Positions 23,305 through 35,300 of a stretch of 64,000 bases of DNA are shown here, in pieces. The notes beneath the pieces were generated by a model. That model made no database searches, had not been told where the DNA came from, and was given only the letters and a program-made list of their open reading frames with translations. Made by a program: the position numbers and the translations under genes. Position 1 is the stretch's first letter. The number at the start of each line of letters is the position of its first letter. This stretch comes from Pezizomycotina sp. ARF18 (Eukaryota > Ascomycota): assembly GCA_002224055.1 (NCBI GenBank), contig AZLU01000040.1:93316-157315 (forward strand). Reading direction: 5' to 3'.

Positions 23305-25622
23305 ATATATCTACACAACCCACGTTAGTTCTGCTAGCTTTTTAGCCTTTAAACACTATATGTCAGAAATATTAGGCCACTAGTCTATGCAATACCTATG
23401 ACCGTAAAAGAAAAGTTTCATTCTCGAAAGACTGAACCTATCAACCATTGATCTCAAAACTTTTGAAAAGAAATCCTTGGCACTCGAACGGGTAGCTTTT
23501 CCAGTTCTCAGGGAGTATAACGGCGTTCCCGAATTTATTTTTTATTCTATTTGATGCAAATGCACCCTATGATGATATCGTCTATAAGTATATATCTCAA
23601 CCTTTAATTTCCCAATCAGCTTAAGTAAGAAAGGATACTAGGCAAAGTATGAAGATAAAAGTACCGGCGTGCAGAAGCTCCCCTGGTCGCCTCTTTGACA
23701 TGATCCCGCTGTGGGTGGCTTTGAGTGAGCTTGTTCTTGATAGATTAGTGTCACACAGTGGTGATACGTAGGTCTGATTGCCTCATGCATGCTACATTGA
23801 AAACAAACACCCGTTCTCTGGTGGCGACGAAAGGCACCTCTAGCGAACGCTTCATGCCAGGGGGATGGAACGAGACGAAGAAACCGTGGGAGCAATCATC
23901 CGCGGATGAGAAACCCGAGAGTACTATTGGGCAACGCCGATTGATGTTCATCAGGATTTATATACGCGATGAGCTACCTGTAAATCAAGCTCTAATGTCA
24001 ACGCCATGGCGCCACTTCGATTTTAAGGAAGTGAAAGAAACCCAACACCATTTTATCGAGAGATGAGGAGATATAATCATATAAGTTTGATGAGGTAGAA
24101 ACGACGCTGATTTCTTTTTATAGAACTCGTCTCAATCGGCTTTGAATATAACCTCCTAAAAGCATCGCGGAACAAGGCGAATTACCGATATACATCCATT
24201 TCCTGTAAACCCATGCCATGAAATGTAACAACTCAATCCTAGGATAGGAAAGGATCTTCGTCCCCACCGGGGGGAACACCCGGGAACTCCGCTGCAAAGA
24301 ATTTCAAAGCTTAAATAAAGTCACAGAAGGCCGTTACCAATCCATGTGTTGTTATAAGTAGTCCTTACTTTCCAACCCGAAATAAATATATTGCACTTTT
24401 AAGGACACCGCTGCGTAATTGTTTATAGTAGAATCATTGCAAGTTATCTTTTTTGCTACCATTTCTTGAATTCTTAGGAGCCCCCTCCCCCGGTCTTTCA
24501 TTCTCTTTCTCCTTTGTTCTTAGGCCATCTAAAAATTTAGTCAGAATAGATTATAAAGGTCATTTTCAACTTTATACACGGAGAATTCCAATTCCAAATT
24601 GTGCTTGCTTGTAAAGTTGTGTTTCCTCTTATATTGAAAGATAAGGCAAGTATATTACTGAATTGCCGCCTTTAAGGAAAAGCAAAACGCCATTATATTT
24701 GCTCTGGAATCATTATTATTATAAACTTAGCTTTAGTATAATACTCTGGTGTTTAAGGAACACATCTGAAGGTCCTAAACGGCACAGGCTCACTCGGAAG
24801 AACGGCCGTAGATGCTATATCATATTCCGAATAAACCGCCGAATACCAATATAGCAGCACAAACCCCTTACTCAAACGGTCCTTTGTACAATCTTGCATC
24901 CCCACATGCGTACCAGAACATGGCGGTAGGAATATGCGAGGTCTTCCGAAATAGAGATCTGCGAGTTCACGAAAGCTGTCTGATGGAACATTCCGTATGA
25001 TGAAATATTCTTAATCGTCTAGCTAAGTGAACTACCAGCAAAGTAGCTCTAGGGCAGCACAAACAGGTCGATTCGATTTGCAATTCTTAGCAATGAGTAT
25101 AGGTTGATCACGAGAAGATCACGACCGGCTGAAGTCAAATGTTGGCCATGCCCTACGTAAGGGGAGGATAGCTCAAATGTAAGGAACCGTTGAAAGCTAA
25201 CACCTCCGCTTTAAAGGTCGCCTCCATCTATGTTATTCTTTTCACAAAGACCTTTAAACCCTCAAGTCATACTCAAAAGAGCCCTTTCCCTCTAATTTGC
25301 GAATTATATCAATTCTTAGTGGGCCTAACATTAACATGCCTTTAGTGGTTTCGGAAGTACTTCTCCTAGGCTTGCTCCAGTCTGCGCAGACTCCATACCT
25401 CGAATTCTGGAGTATTCCCCATAATTGAACTCTGTCGGCTCGACTCAAGCCTCTAAAGCCTGTGTGCTTATTATCAGCCTGCTTCTTACTCATGCTCACC
25501 GATAACCCATTCTTTGGTAAATACTCGCCATTAACGAAGCTCCAGAGTTCCCCGACTTTTCCCCGACTTTCTCGCTAGAGAATTTATTCCCCTTCTCTCC
25601 CCGACATTTTCTTCAAAAAAAG
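23305..25622. other. 2.3-kb segment between the two AT-rich elements, no supported gene
   Basis: Normal composition between two related inverted-repeat elements. The frame at 23758-24066 plus (102 codons) and the opposing 23638-23895 minus overlap in a slightly GC-richer patch, but neither has a domain or splice signal. Short CCCGACTTT direct repeats occur at about 25550-25572, close to the second element. Whether the segment ever moved with its flanking elements cannot be judged. Confidence 0.45.
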
Positions 25623-26346
25623 TTTCTCTCATACCCAAACTACCTTACCTACTTACATAATGCAAAAAATATATATCACAAACAATCTAAGCTAACTACG
25701 CGCTAAAATATTATAAAAATATATAAATTTTAAAACTTAAGCTTAATTAAATATTTAAATTTTATAAGTTTTTATAAAAAAAAAAAAAAATTTTTTTTAA
25801 TATTTTAATGTTTTAATAACTATTTAAAAGCTATTAAAACAAATTTTTTTTTTTTTTTAAATTTAATCAGCGTTCGATGTACTGGTAGGGTTTTGGGTCA
25901 TATAGCTGGCGAAAAGTTGTGTGATTTTGAGGCTCAAGCACATGATTTGAAACCTTTTTTTTTTTTGCCTAGTAAATTATATGCAAAAACAAATTATTTT
26001 AAATACAACTAGAACCCTCTATCGAACACTAAATTTAATACTTCAATTTTTACTTCATTATAATAAATTATAATTATTTAACGAATTTTTTTATAATAGC
26101 TTATAAAACTTAAATATCTAGTTAAGCCAGATCTTTAAAATCTACACATATAACTTTAATAAAAATTTAATATATCTTAATCATTAAATTATAATTAAAT
26201 TTATATTTTATAAATTTTTAACATCGTTTAAACTTAAAAAAACATTTTTATAATTTTTGCAATTTTTTAACGCATAATTAGCCTAGACTGCCTACGGCAC
26301 ACATCCCCCGGATTTTATAAGCAGGCAGTCTGGGTTCGAGAGAAGG
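25623..26346. mobile_element. Long-TIR, AT-saturated non-autonomous element, copy 2
   Basis: Same family as the copy at 22694. The left end TTTCTCTCATACCC...GCTAACTACGCGCTAAAA pairs with the reverse complement of the right end CTTCTCTCGAACCC...GCTAATTATGCGTTAAAA. The right arm is nearly free of RIP-like changes (AGACTGCCTGC...GTAGGCAGTCTAGGC), while the left arm is strongly altered (AAACTACCTTACCTAC...), so the two arms decayed unequally. The interior holds inner AT-rich inverted repeats and a nested insertion at about 25869-26030. There is no coding capacity. Confidence 0.82.
25869..26030. mobile_element. Small inverted-repeat insertion nested in copy 2
   Basis: Inside the AT-saturated core lies about 160 bp of much more balanced composition. 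Its left end begins AGCGTTCGATGTACTGGTAG and the reverse complement of its right end reads AGTGTTCGATAGAGGGTTCT. Arms share AG(C/T)GTTCGAT and AGGGTT. It looks like a MITE of a Tc1/mariner-like family that jumped into the larger element after most RIP had occurred. The family assignment is a guess from the terminal motif and the A/T-rich target. Confidence 0.5.
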
Positions 26347-29300
26347 GAGAGCCAGGCTGTCTCCGCGGAGCGCCAAGGATTTTATTTTGGCAAAGCTTCC
26401 CCCAATATTGATAGGCCAGTCTTCTTAAGCTTTGCTGGGATTGCAGCTGTGAAAGCTTCCATCGGACCACTACTTTTTTCCTTTTTTTTCACAAGTGGGG
26501 TTAGCTTGATAGCGCAGATTCGAGCAGATTGAGGATTGGCCAGTTTTAAGGTGATTAATATCTCAACTCAATGCGGATAGATCTTTGATGAGAACTTTTT
26601 GGACAGATGACCCGCTTTATTGCCGATCTGGAGAAGTTATCGGGGAGACTCCGCCCTATTCCCGTGGGTTCTACTGTGCAGGAATCGACAGGGAATCAGG
26701 GTCTTTTGAAGAACACGAGGGCAGTAAGCAGACGTTTTGGTGGGTCGTTTTCAGAGCGAACAGAAAGGCTTGAGTTGTCGCGAGATTCGACGAATTATAG
26801 ATGAATAGTAGCACGGAAAAGACCCGGAAATATAGAAATCTGTAGCTTGAAGAATACCATGCAACGGAAATGGGATAAGGCACGACCCACTTTAGGTGTT
26901 AGTGCTACACGACAGATACGCGAAGTACAGAAAACCAAGGGAGATTTGCAACAGCAAACAGCCTCAAGAACGTTCGTAAAATGGAGCGGATGTTCTATCC
27001 AGACTGCGTCAAATATATCTGCCATATCTGAGAAAATCTGACTGCGACCGTCATTTCTCACTATGCACCATGTTTGCGCACATACGTGGCGCAGAAATTA
27101 AGGGTCTTATAAATAGCTATTCAAAGGCTCAAAGCCCCATCTGAAAAACGGAACTCGGTCAAACAAGCCCTTCAATATGGAAACCCTCTTTTTCTTCTTC
27201 TTTGGCTTAATTATCCTATGTATTTAATCTGCGTATAGTCAACTCAGAAGATTTTCGTCGAAAGGCTTCTTAGTCCTGAGATGTGTGCTAAGCGGCGCTA
27301 AAAGCCCTTTGAAAATTATCCTAAGTGCTTCTACTGGAAAGATGTTTTTCTAACATTAATAATATTAATGATAAATATTGATTACACCAGTAAGCTATCT
27401 AGAAGCACAAACAATCAAAACAGGGCGAAAAACTCTTCGGCGAAGTTTCGTTTTATGTCTCGAAAACTGCATGGGAATAGTCGGAAGTTCGCACTAGATA
27501 AGTACTCTAAGCTTTCAACAGCCTGGACTATGATATATTGGACGTTGAATTATACAGCATCGCGGGGAAAGATGCACCGCTGATACCATATTGGGATTAG
27601 ATGGAAATTGCTCCTCATTCGCAGGCATGGACGCGGTTCCTATTCAAAGTTTGATAAATGCCCGGAGGTATCGGAAGTTTACTGCGACTCACATTTGATA
27701 TTCCCAAAGTATTGTCCGTGAGGCTACTAAGAAATCGTTCTCTACCCCTCGAGGGCTCCCTTATTACGCTCCTTAAGAGCATCGGAGTTATTATGATCAC
27801 CTTTTGCTTGAAAATTTTATATGACTTTCTTGACATTTCAAGTTTACGATGATATATATTCATGGTTTCTCTATATTCTACAAAACGACGTTGCTTTCTA
27901 CCAATCAGAAGATCAGATTAGGTCGGTTAATGGGGTTAGGGAAACCCGTCGAGTCCCCGAGATTCAAAACGGGTTTTCCTTATAGATCTTGATCACCCCC
28001 TGCTCTAGATTCCTGGAATAAACCTACGATCTGGAATCTGAGGAGCGGCCCTTTTCTTCACCCTGCCAGACGAACTTCCAAGGCACCGGGAAGACGCGCT
28101 AGGCCGAGGAGGATTTCCATCTGCGCTTTAGGTTTCAGCGATAGAGGATTGAACCAATTATAACGACGGATCTAATTCGGAAAAGCTACCCGGGATGGCT
28201 CCGCATGTGCCCCCGGGGTCGGCAGGAAGAGACCTGCCACGAACACTCCCGTTGTGATTAGAAGACCCTAAGGGTCTTCTGTCGAAAGCTCTATCTTCGG
28301 GTTACCGTTGCTATGTACGCTGCCATTGGTGTAGAGAGGCATAGAGCGCCTCTTCTCCACGCTCGCTGGACTCCGCGTATATCCGCGTAGCGGGCGGGAG
28401 ATCAATACTTCGCAATACCCGAGTATGCACCGAAACCACTATCCTATACGTCAAGTTGACCGCTGTTCTCCCCGACTCTCCAACGGACAACCCTACGGGG
28501 TGCAAAGGGTGCTCTTGTACCTTTCCTCTCTGTTTAATCCCCAATCTTCCTGACAAAGGTTGGCGGGATGAACTTTATTATTCGACTAGATTAACTAACT
28601 CACTCAGCCATCGCCCCCCTGATTTTTTTTTTCTGCCACGTACACAAGCCTTCACCAAATCTTCATACGAACAAACACAGACTTTTCCTCCTCAACAAAT
28701 CGCGTCGAGGGACGGATGAATCTTACGATCTTCAATATACACCAGAATATAACACGGTTTCTCCGGATAACAGAGTTGAAAGCCAATCCAAGATAAGGCG
28801 AAGTATATTCCTAAGTATATACATTTACCACTGCTACGGAATTCTATTTAGTTGTGCGATTGTCAGTAAACGAAGGTTTAGCTTTCACCACGCGACAACA
28901 TCATCACCACGATCATAAAAATGACACACGATTCTTATTTTTTTAACGATACACCATTTATATGCGAGCACGTACCATTCTGGGATATCATGGAAGTTTC
29001 TTTATGTTCAAGTAGTTGTTATTATCGAAGAGAATCCGTAAAAAGCATCAGAGACTACCAGACGAAAAAGGAAAACACGCCTCACGCCGCCCACTCGGTC
29101 GCAAATACAGCCTGTTAAGACCCACCACCACTTAGCAGAATAATCGCGACTCAATACCTTGCACACGAGCAGGAAACTCTATTATTGGTAACGGAAGGAG
29201 AATTAAAACATTAAAAAAGAGATGGGCCACGATTTCAATGATAAAGGAATGTTTCTCGCCGACAGTGAAGACCTTTTCCCCATTTTACATATGTAAGGGA

Positions 29301-30179
29301 ACCCAGAGAAAAAAAGAACAATAAAGCAACACTGCATGTTTCCGTATCTAGCCTTGACTAAGAGTTATCTTTCACAGGTTCTACTGCAATATTCTCTTTA
29401 ACAGATGCGACAGTCGTTTTAAGCACCGATTCTCTCTCCATTTCTCCCTTCATCTCTCCACCCATTTCCGAAATTTCGTAAACACTAAAAATAACCCATG
29501 ATCACTCCCCAATTTGCCCCATTCATCTTTCGTCAACCTCCTTACCATATATTTCAAAGTCATGTCTTCTCGGCGAGAGAGTTGAGCAAATAATCAGGTG
29601 AGAGAATTAGGATTCTGAGATCCGCTAGATGATATTTTCTCCTAGTGTGCACACAAGGAATGCTGTTTCGATTTAAAGCACCTTTTTGCTTGGAAAAGAA
29701 AGTCCCGTTAACGTTTCTGCTTTCATCAAATGCCTAATTTCGCCGCAATTGAATATACCTTTAATCTAATCCATATATTGATTCAGATTAAGTTTTGAGA
29801 ACAGTTCACACAAGTCGCCTTCAGCAGATTGCCTGATGTTTTACCGTTGGAGATTCTTTTTTACGCTAGTCGCCAATTCTGCACGACTGCCGTCATGATT
29901 TTTCAGTTGGAAGGAACCTGCAATCAGGTTCTGCACATGTCTCCCATCTCACGATAAGCAAGTTACACATTCGATTCCACCATGATGTAATTTTCCTCCA
30001 TTTGAATCCAGAGATGGGTTGAATTCGGTCGAAATGCGCCTTTCAATGGGCTTCCACAAAGGTTCCTTGCAATGCGGGTGAATTCTGCACCGTTACTGAC
30101 ATAGACCAACCGGTGATATTCGGCAGACAGCGCAGTTTGGAGATATAACATCACTTGTCGCGCCGACGCCGGGAACGTA
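26347..30179. other. Intergenic block, no supported gene
   Basis: Short open frames only (60-90 codons), without domain similarity. A GC-richer patch at about 28020-28520 was read in all frames without result; it contains the hairpin group listed at 28178-28280. The rest, 28720-30150, is AT-leaning and featureless. The promoter of the secreted-protein gene should lie near the right end, but its start codon is uncertain. Confidence 0.45.
28178..28280. other. Group of three short inverted repeats in a GC-rich patch
   Basis: AGAAGACCCT-A-AGGGTCTTCT at 28260-28280 is a perfect 10-bp palindrome around one base. GGCAGG-AAGAGA-CCTGCC at about 28222-28239 is a 6-bp stem and loop. CCCGGG...CCCCCGGGG arms lie at about 28188-28218. 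The patch starts with GGAAAAGCTACCCGG followed 12 bases on by CTCCGC, which resembles the core box of the hairpin cluster at 20855-22330. A structured RNA or transposon remnant is possible; no function can be assigned. Confidence 0.45.
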
Positions 30180-32352
30180 CTATGTTAACGGGGCAGCGCA
30201 AAATTTCCTCAGCGACGGCGTTGCACTATCCTCAGGCTATCGAACGCTACTACGTCGTGCCTTACCGTAGTTACCCGCGCTGGTTGCTTCCCGAAAATAC
30301 CAAATCCAACAGTGACAGCAACTCCGGCCGGCTGATCCATATTTGGCGTGGATGTGTTACGATAACGTCTGTGAGTACGTTCCGAGAGCTGGTACGGGTA
30401 TCCCCATACGAAAATGTACGTTGCGTATGAGCCGTGGCGGATTACGTATCAGGTGCACAAAAACGGCCGTATAGCTTTCGTGACGGAAGCGGTATCGATC
30501 TTAGTATCAATATCTCGAACGCGCCCACGATAATACACCACAGCACGAGAGTGCCGAGGACACGGACGTCAACGGTAACAAAGACGAGGACTGTCAGTCA
30601 AGGGTCTACGACTATTACCACAATCCTGTTTGCTACGGCGATGGCAATTCCTCCTGGCAATCCAAATATAATAGCATTCCAGACCGGTGGTCCCTTCAAG
30701 AGACGAAACATCGGCGTTGGCATCGGGCATAGATGGCAAAGAGGCAGACTCTCCCGACGGCTGGCTACATTGCTATTATCGGCGGTGAAGTGGTTGTAAC
30801 ACAAAACCGAACGCGGCGGTCATGTTTGCCATAACGCCAGACGGCTTCCTCACCTCCGGAGGTGAGTTCGCCATGGCCCCGGAGGCGGACCTGCTCCTTG
30901 GTCACGGACGATTTACTCTAAGTCCAAATCCGGGATATATATCCACTCAGTTTACTCTCGGCGTCGGTTCGGCCCTTTCCTGGACCAATAATAATTTCAT
31001 CGCCAGCGGGATGAATGCGGTTCCCTGCATTGCGACTGTAGCTGATGCCAATGGGTCGGTATATATTAGAGATATTCGAGTCGGGATACATTCCGTGTAA
31101 TCCCATAAGTCTCGTCGCACAACCTTACGTCTCGCCAAGCGGTGGCATGGTTATGAGTAGTGGGCAAAGTAACCCTGCTACCTCTCCCGTCGATGCAGGA
31201 ACTCCACGAATACTGTTGTCGCAGGAACAGGGCCAGCTTCAGGGTCAGATTCAGGTTCTAGAGCAAGAGCAGGGGTATCAAGCGAGAGCAACGCTACCCC
31301 ACCGAGCTCCTTGCCTTCTAATTCAGGCTCCTCGACACCAGGGAGCAATACTCTTGCGGGCTTAAGTAGCAATGCAAGCTCTATTAGTAGCAACACAGGC
31401 AGTAATACAAATTCGAGCGGAAACACGGGTACCAGCACTGGGATTGGCCCTAGCACGGGACTATAGCTACAAAAAATAGCGGCGGTGACACCACAACGGG
31501 ACCAGCAGCATTACGACTACAAATTCTTCCTCTTCTAGTCCCACTTCGACCGTAACTTCATCCGTTTCTTCCATAGTCCCCGCAACGGTGGCTTTTTTGT
31601 CGCCGTAGCGCTAGATGGCACAATCGGCAAGCTCTCTTACGATAAACGCGATGATTTCGTCTCGGGCTACATCGGTGCCGTTGATGGCGCTGCCGTTATA
31701 GTTCAGGACCCTTCTCAAGCCGTCTCTTTCTTGATACAACAGCAAGAACTGATCCGAACCGATGCGGTTAGCGAACTAACATATGCCGCTGCCACGGCGA
31801 TCGCAGCCAACATAGGTCCATGGATCTCAAAAAGCTGAACCTGCTTGCTTAGGACGATACCGTTCAGTCTTCTCCGCCGGGGTAGCAATACGCTGATCTG
31901 GCAGAACTTCCAGCTCGACTACGGCGGCGATCAGGAAGTGAAACTGCAATGTCGGCGATAACTTGTACTGGAAATACAAGCAAGCCGCTGCACTGACATT
32001 CGTCTGTACGAACCTGGCTGTGAGGACGTTGACTGCGGCAGCGGCGGGTAACTTCGGTGCTGGGCCACGCCGACGGATACCGATACGAATACCCCGATGC
32101 CTACTGAGTCCAGCCAGCCCATTGCTACTGAAAGTAATGAGCCGAGTGCTACAGAAAGTAGTGAGCCAAGTACGATATCTAGCTCGAATTTCTGAAACTA
32201 GTGGTGCAACTATCACAAAGTCGACTAAAATATCGAGATAGAGCTCAAAGAGCATCCTCGTAACGACATCAGGCAGTAATGATTTTAGCACCAGCCCAAT
32301 GGATGCACCGTTAGATTACTTTCTCCTCAACGACATAATTTTTACCGGTTAA
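30180..32352 (+). CDS. Ser/Thr-rich secreted or cell-wall-type protein (resembles DUF7908 family)
   Basis: A chain of frames with consistent secreted-protein character but several single-base shifts. An early Thr-rich stretch (TSTVTKTRTVSQGSTTITTI) leads to GNPNIIAFQTGG. A module follows with GYIAIIGGEVVVTQN and FAITPDGFLTSGG, then LLGHGRFTLSPNPGYISTQF, a Trp-Thr-Asn core (SALSWTNNNF) and YIPCNPISLV. A long Ser/Asn/Thr/Gly linker (31200-31560) precedes a second copy of the module, GYIGAVDGAAVIVQDPSQAV then SFLIQQQELI. The end is another Ser/Thr/Glu-rich stretch (ATESNEPSATESSEPSTISS) that can run to a TAA at 32350-32352. The repeated 'G-x-I-x-x-x-D/G-G-x-x-VxV' modules and glycosylation-type linkers are typical of fungal surface proteins. 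The N-terminus and any signal peptide are not resolved, so the start is approximate. Confidence 0.6.
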
Positions 32353-35300
32353 CAGATCGAATACACTCTATATCGACTCTTCACCGCGGGCTCGGGAACA
32401 TAGGATTTATATTTTGCCATCATTGTTATATTAGGTCCCGTTGACGAATTTTGATTGTCTTTTGTTCAATCATGATCATTCCTGTGTATACTCTCGTTAA
32501 AACTCCTAAGATACCACGCTATATTCATTCTTCTTTTACAAATTTCCACTTCCTCCTTGTTGTAGATTTGTATTACAGTCATCCCTGTGAAAGGAAAACA
32601 AATTTTGATATATAAACAACTAAAGTACCGTGTAATATGCCCCTTCACAGTAATTTTTACTAGGTTTTATCACTAAATATCCAATATCGCGAGTTGTGTA
32701 CGAATTGAGGCTAGAGACTGTTGATCATGTCAATAATTTCTCCAGACTTCTCCAAAGTATAAAATTACACAGCTAAGCAAGAATGATTGAGCCGTAATGA
32801 ACCTATCCACGAGCGGGCCTCAACATTCCCCCTTGTCCGATATGAGAAACCTTTCTTTGCAAATTCGATAGATCGTAAGGTTATATAACTAATCTCGCTG
32901 GATAATTCAATGTTATACTTCGGCCGTGATCATAAATCGGGGATTGTTAACGTGGACCTCCACGCAGTCCCGCGATCACTACGCCTATGTATCTCTCAAC
33001 AATTGGACTCGGCATATAGGTGGGAACATGAGCCCCGTAAAAAGGCTATTTCATTTTATTACGTCATTTTCATAGTATATCGCGGCTTTGTGCTTGCTTT
33101 CCCATTCCTTATATCGTACTATTATACGGCTTCTCCGACATGACGGCCGCAGAACCAATGGCACTACCACCCAACTAGAACAATTATTAATCAGAAAAGA
33201 TGAAGAACTTCGTGAAGAATTTCACGTCCTAAAATCAAGGTCACGATGAGGGACTAGCGCAGCAGTCGTCTGACGAATTTCTTTGTGATTTGTTTTCAAA
33301 CGTAATAGGCTAGGCTACAAATGTCGTCCGATAGGCGGCTAAAGCTGCCCCGAAGAACCCTTGAAACACCCGGTGATCCCCACAACCAACAAGGCAAACG
33401 GGGAGATAATTTTCCGTTTCTGTCAATTATTCCGGCGGTGAAACCACCAACGGTCGACGTTGAGCAACATTAACAACTCAAAAATTGTGGAAGCAAAAAC
33501 GGAAAAAATTGCCCCGCCAATATTCAAGAATAAGGATAACAGATAATGGAGTGACAGCGGGCTTTTTTCTCGTATTGAATTACCAGGGTGTCATCAAGGT
33601 AATTTTAAAAAGTTATTACGAAAATGATAACCAGGTCTGAAGTATTGACGAGATGGAACGACAAATTTCATTCTGTAGAGGTGAACTCACTGTCCTTTCT
33701 TCTCTATTTTTGAGTAATTAATTTCGAAAATGGCCTTTAAGGAAGAGTAAAATAATCTTTCATGTTCACGTGCTGGCAAGAGGGTCATTAATAACGATAT
33801 ATGTTCTAGATTTTCGTATCTCACTCCGAGTGACCATGGGAAACTAATATCTTATGTCCTTAGGCGTAAACGACCTAGGAATCAGCAAAATCTCTATCTT
33901 GTTGTTGCCTTGCCGGGCTTAGAACTTAGAAGCCACAGAGTTGCTGTCCTAATCCGGCCTTGAACATGTATCAGTGTCCAGTGTCGTTACATTCCTTTGA
34001 GTCTAGAACGTCACTATTGTAGTCCCTAGAGAAAAGTCTGAAATATAGAGAAGCTATACTTGTAGGATCATCGTAAATTTGAAAGCTCATCGTACTGCAT
34101 CGTACAAATACTTCTGCTGTTAGTAAATTTAGAAAACACGATGCTTCGTGAGGCTTTGGAATGATTTCTCAGTGGGAAACTTCGTTCGGCCTGTCCTAGA
34201 AATTTCTATAGCCTAGTCTATATAATTAGATACACCGGTTTTCAGATATAATAAGTCAAATAAACACGTGAAAATGCGTGTAGTCCTCAAATTCGTTATA
34301 AAGACAGTCCCAATGAAGCTTCTCTAGGGATACCGAATACCGTAGCCTGTATTCAAAGATACACCGTGTTAGTATCCAGATACTTGAACACGGATGCTTC
34401 AATCGGAAGTTAGACGATGCCACGGGAAGTAGCAGAAGCACCAGTTGCACCAAAATGACGATAAGAGCACTAAATACTAGCTTAAACTCATGAGCGATAA
34501 GAATTAACTATGGCTCGACGAGTTTGTATAGAAGTATATCGCTCAGAATAATGCCTCCCGATTATATTTGAATTGCAGTTAACCAAAGTCTATGATTTGA
34601 TCTGCCTAAAGAAAAAACCTCTGTTCTTACTTTTATATTTATTTAATTATTAATATAGAATAGAAAATATATTGTGCAGTGTGAAGAAAGTAACCAGATA
34701 TTGGATGAATATAAAGCTTTCATTACTGCAAATTACTACGCCTCGAAGCTCATTAGCTTCTCGTCACATTACTTCGAACTGTAATTAGTATAGGATTACG
34801 TTCCGTGCTGCACAAACTGCAAGTGCTTAACCTGTCGCCTGTGTTGTTGAGCTCCTCCTCCTCAGGCGTGATATGAATTAATTTCAGACGATAGTGGCCT
34901 ACATTTTATACTAGAAAGGAGAGCCTCCTTCGATAAGATATCAATGAAAGTTCTACGGCTTCTATCTCACCATCCATACATGCCGCCTCCGCACTTTGGC
35001 TTACCCGCTTGGATAATGATGCGTGGGGTTTAATGATATCTCCCCGGAGCTCCGTTATTTCCGAGCAGCGGCGTGGAAGTTGCACTCAGATTCCAAGGGC
35101 CAGGAAAGGACTTATCCAAGATTTTTGGCTACATGGTAGCTCAGCATCTGACGGGTCAAGTCTGATGGAAACCCGGTAAAACTTTGAGAACTTCGTGGTC
35201 TCCGTTGGGATTCGCGGGCGAACCATTTCCACAACTGCCAGGGTTCAGGCGCTTAAAAGTTAAACCCCAAAATTTTAATAAGTTTGTAAGACATAGTACG

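Noticed and set aside
23758-24066. 102-codon frame between the two AT-rich elements, considered as element cargo
   Set aside because: An opposing frame overlaps it, and neither has a domain or coding signal.
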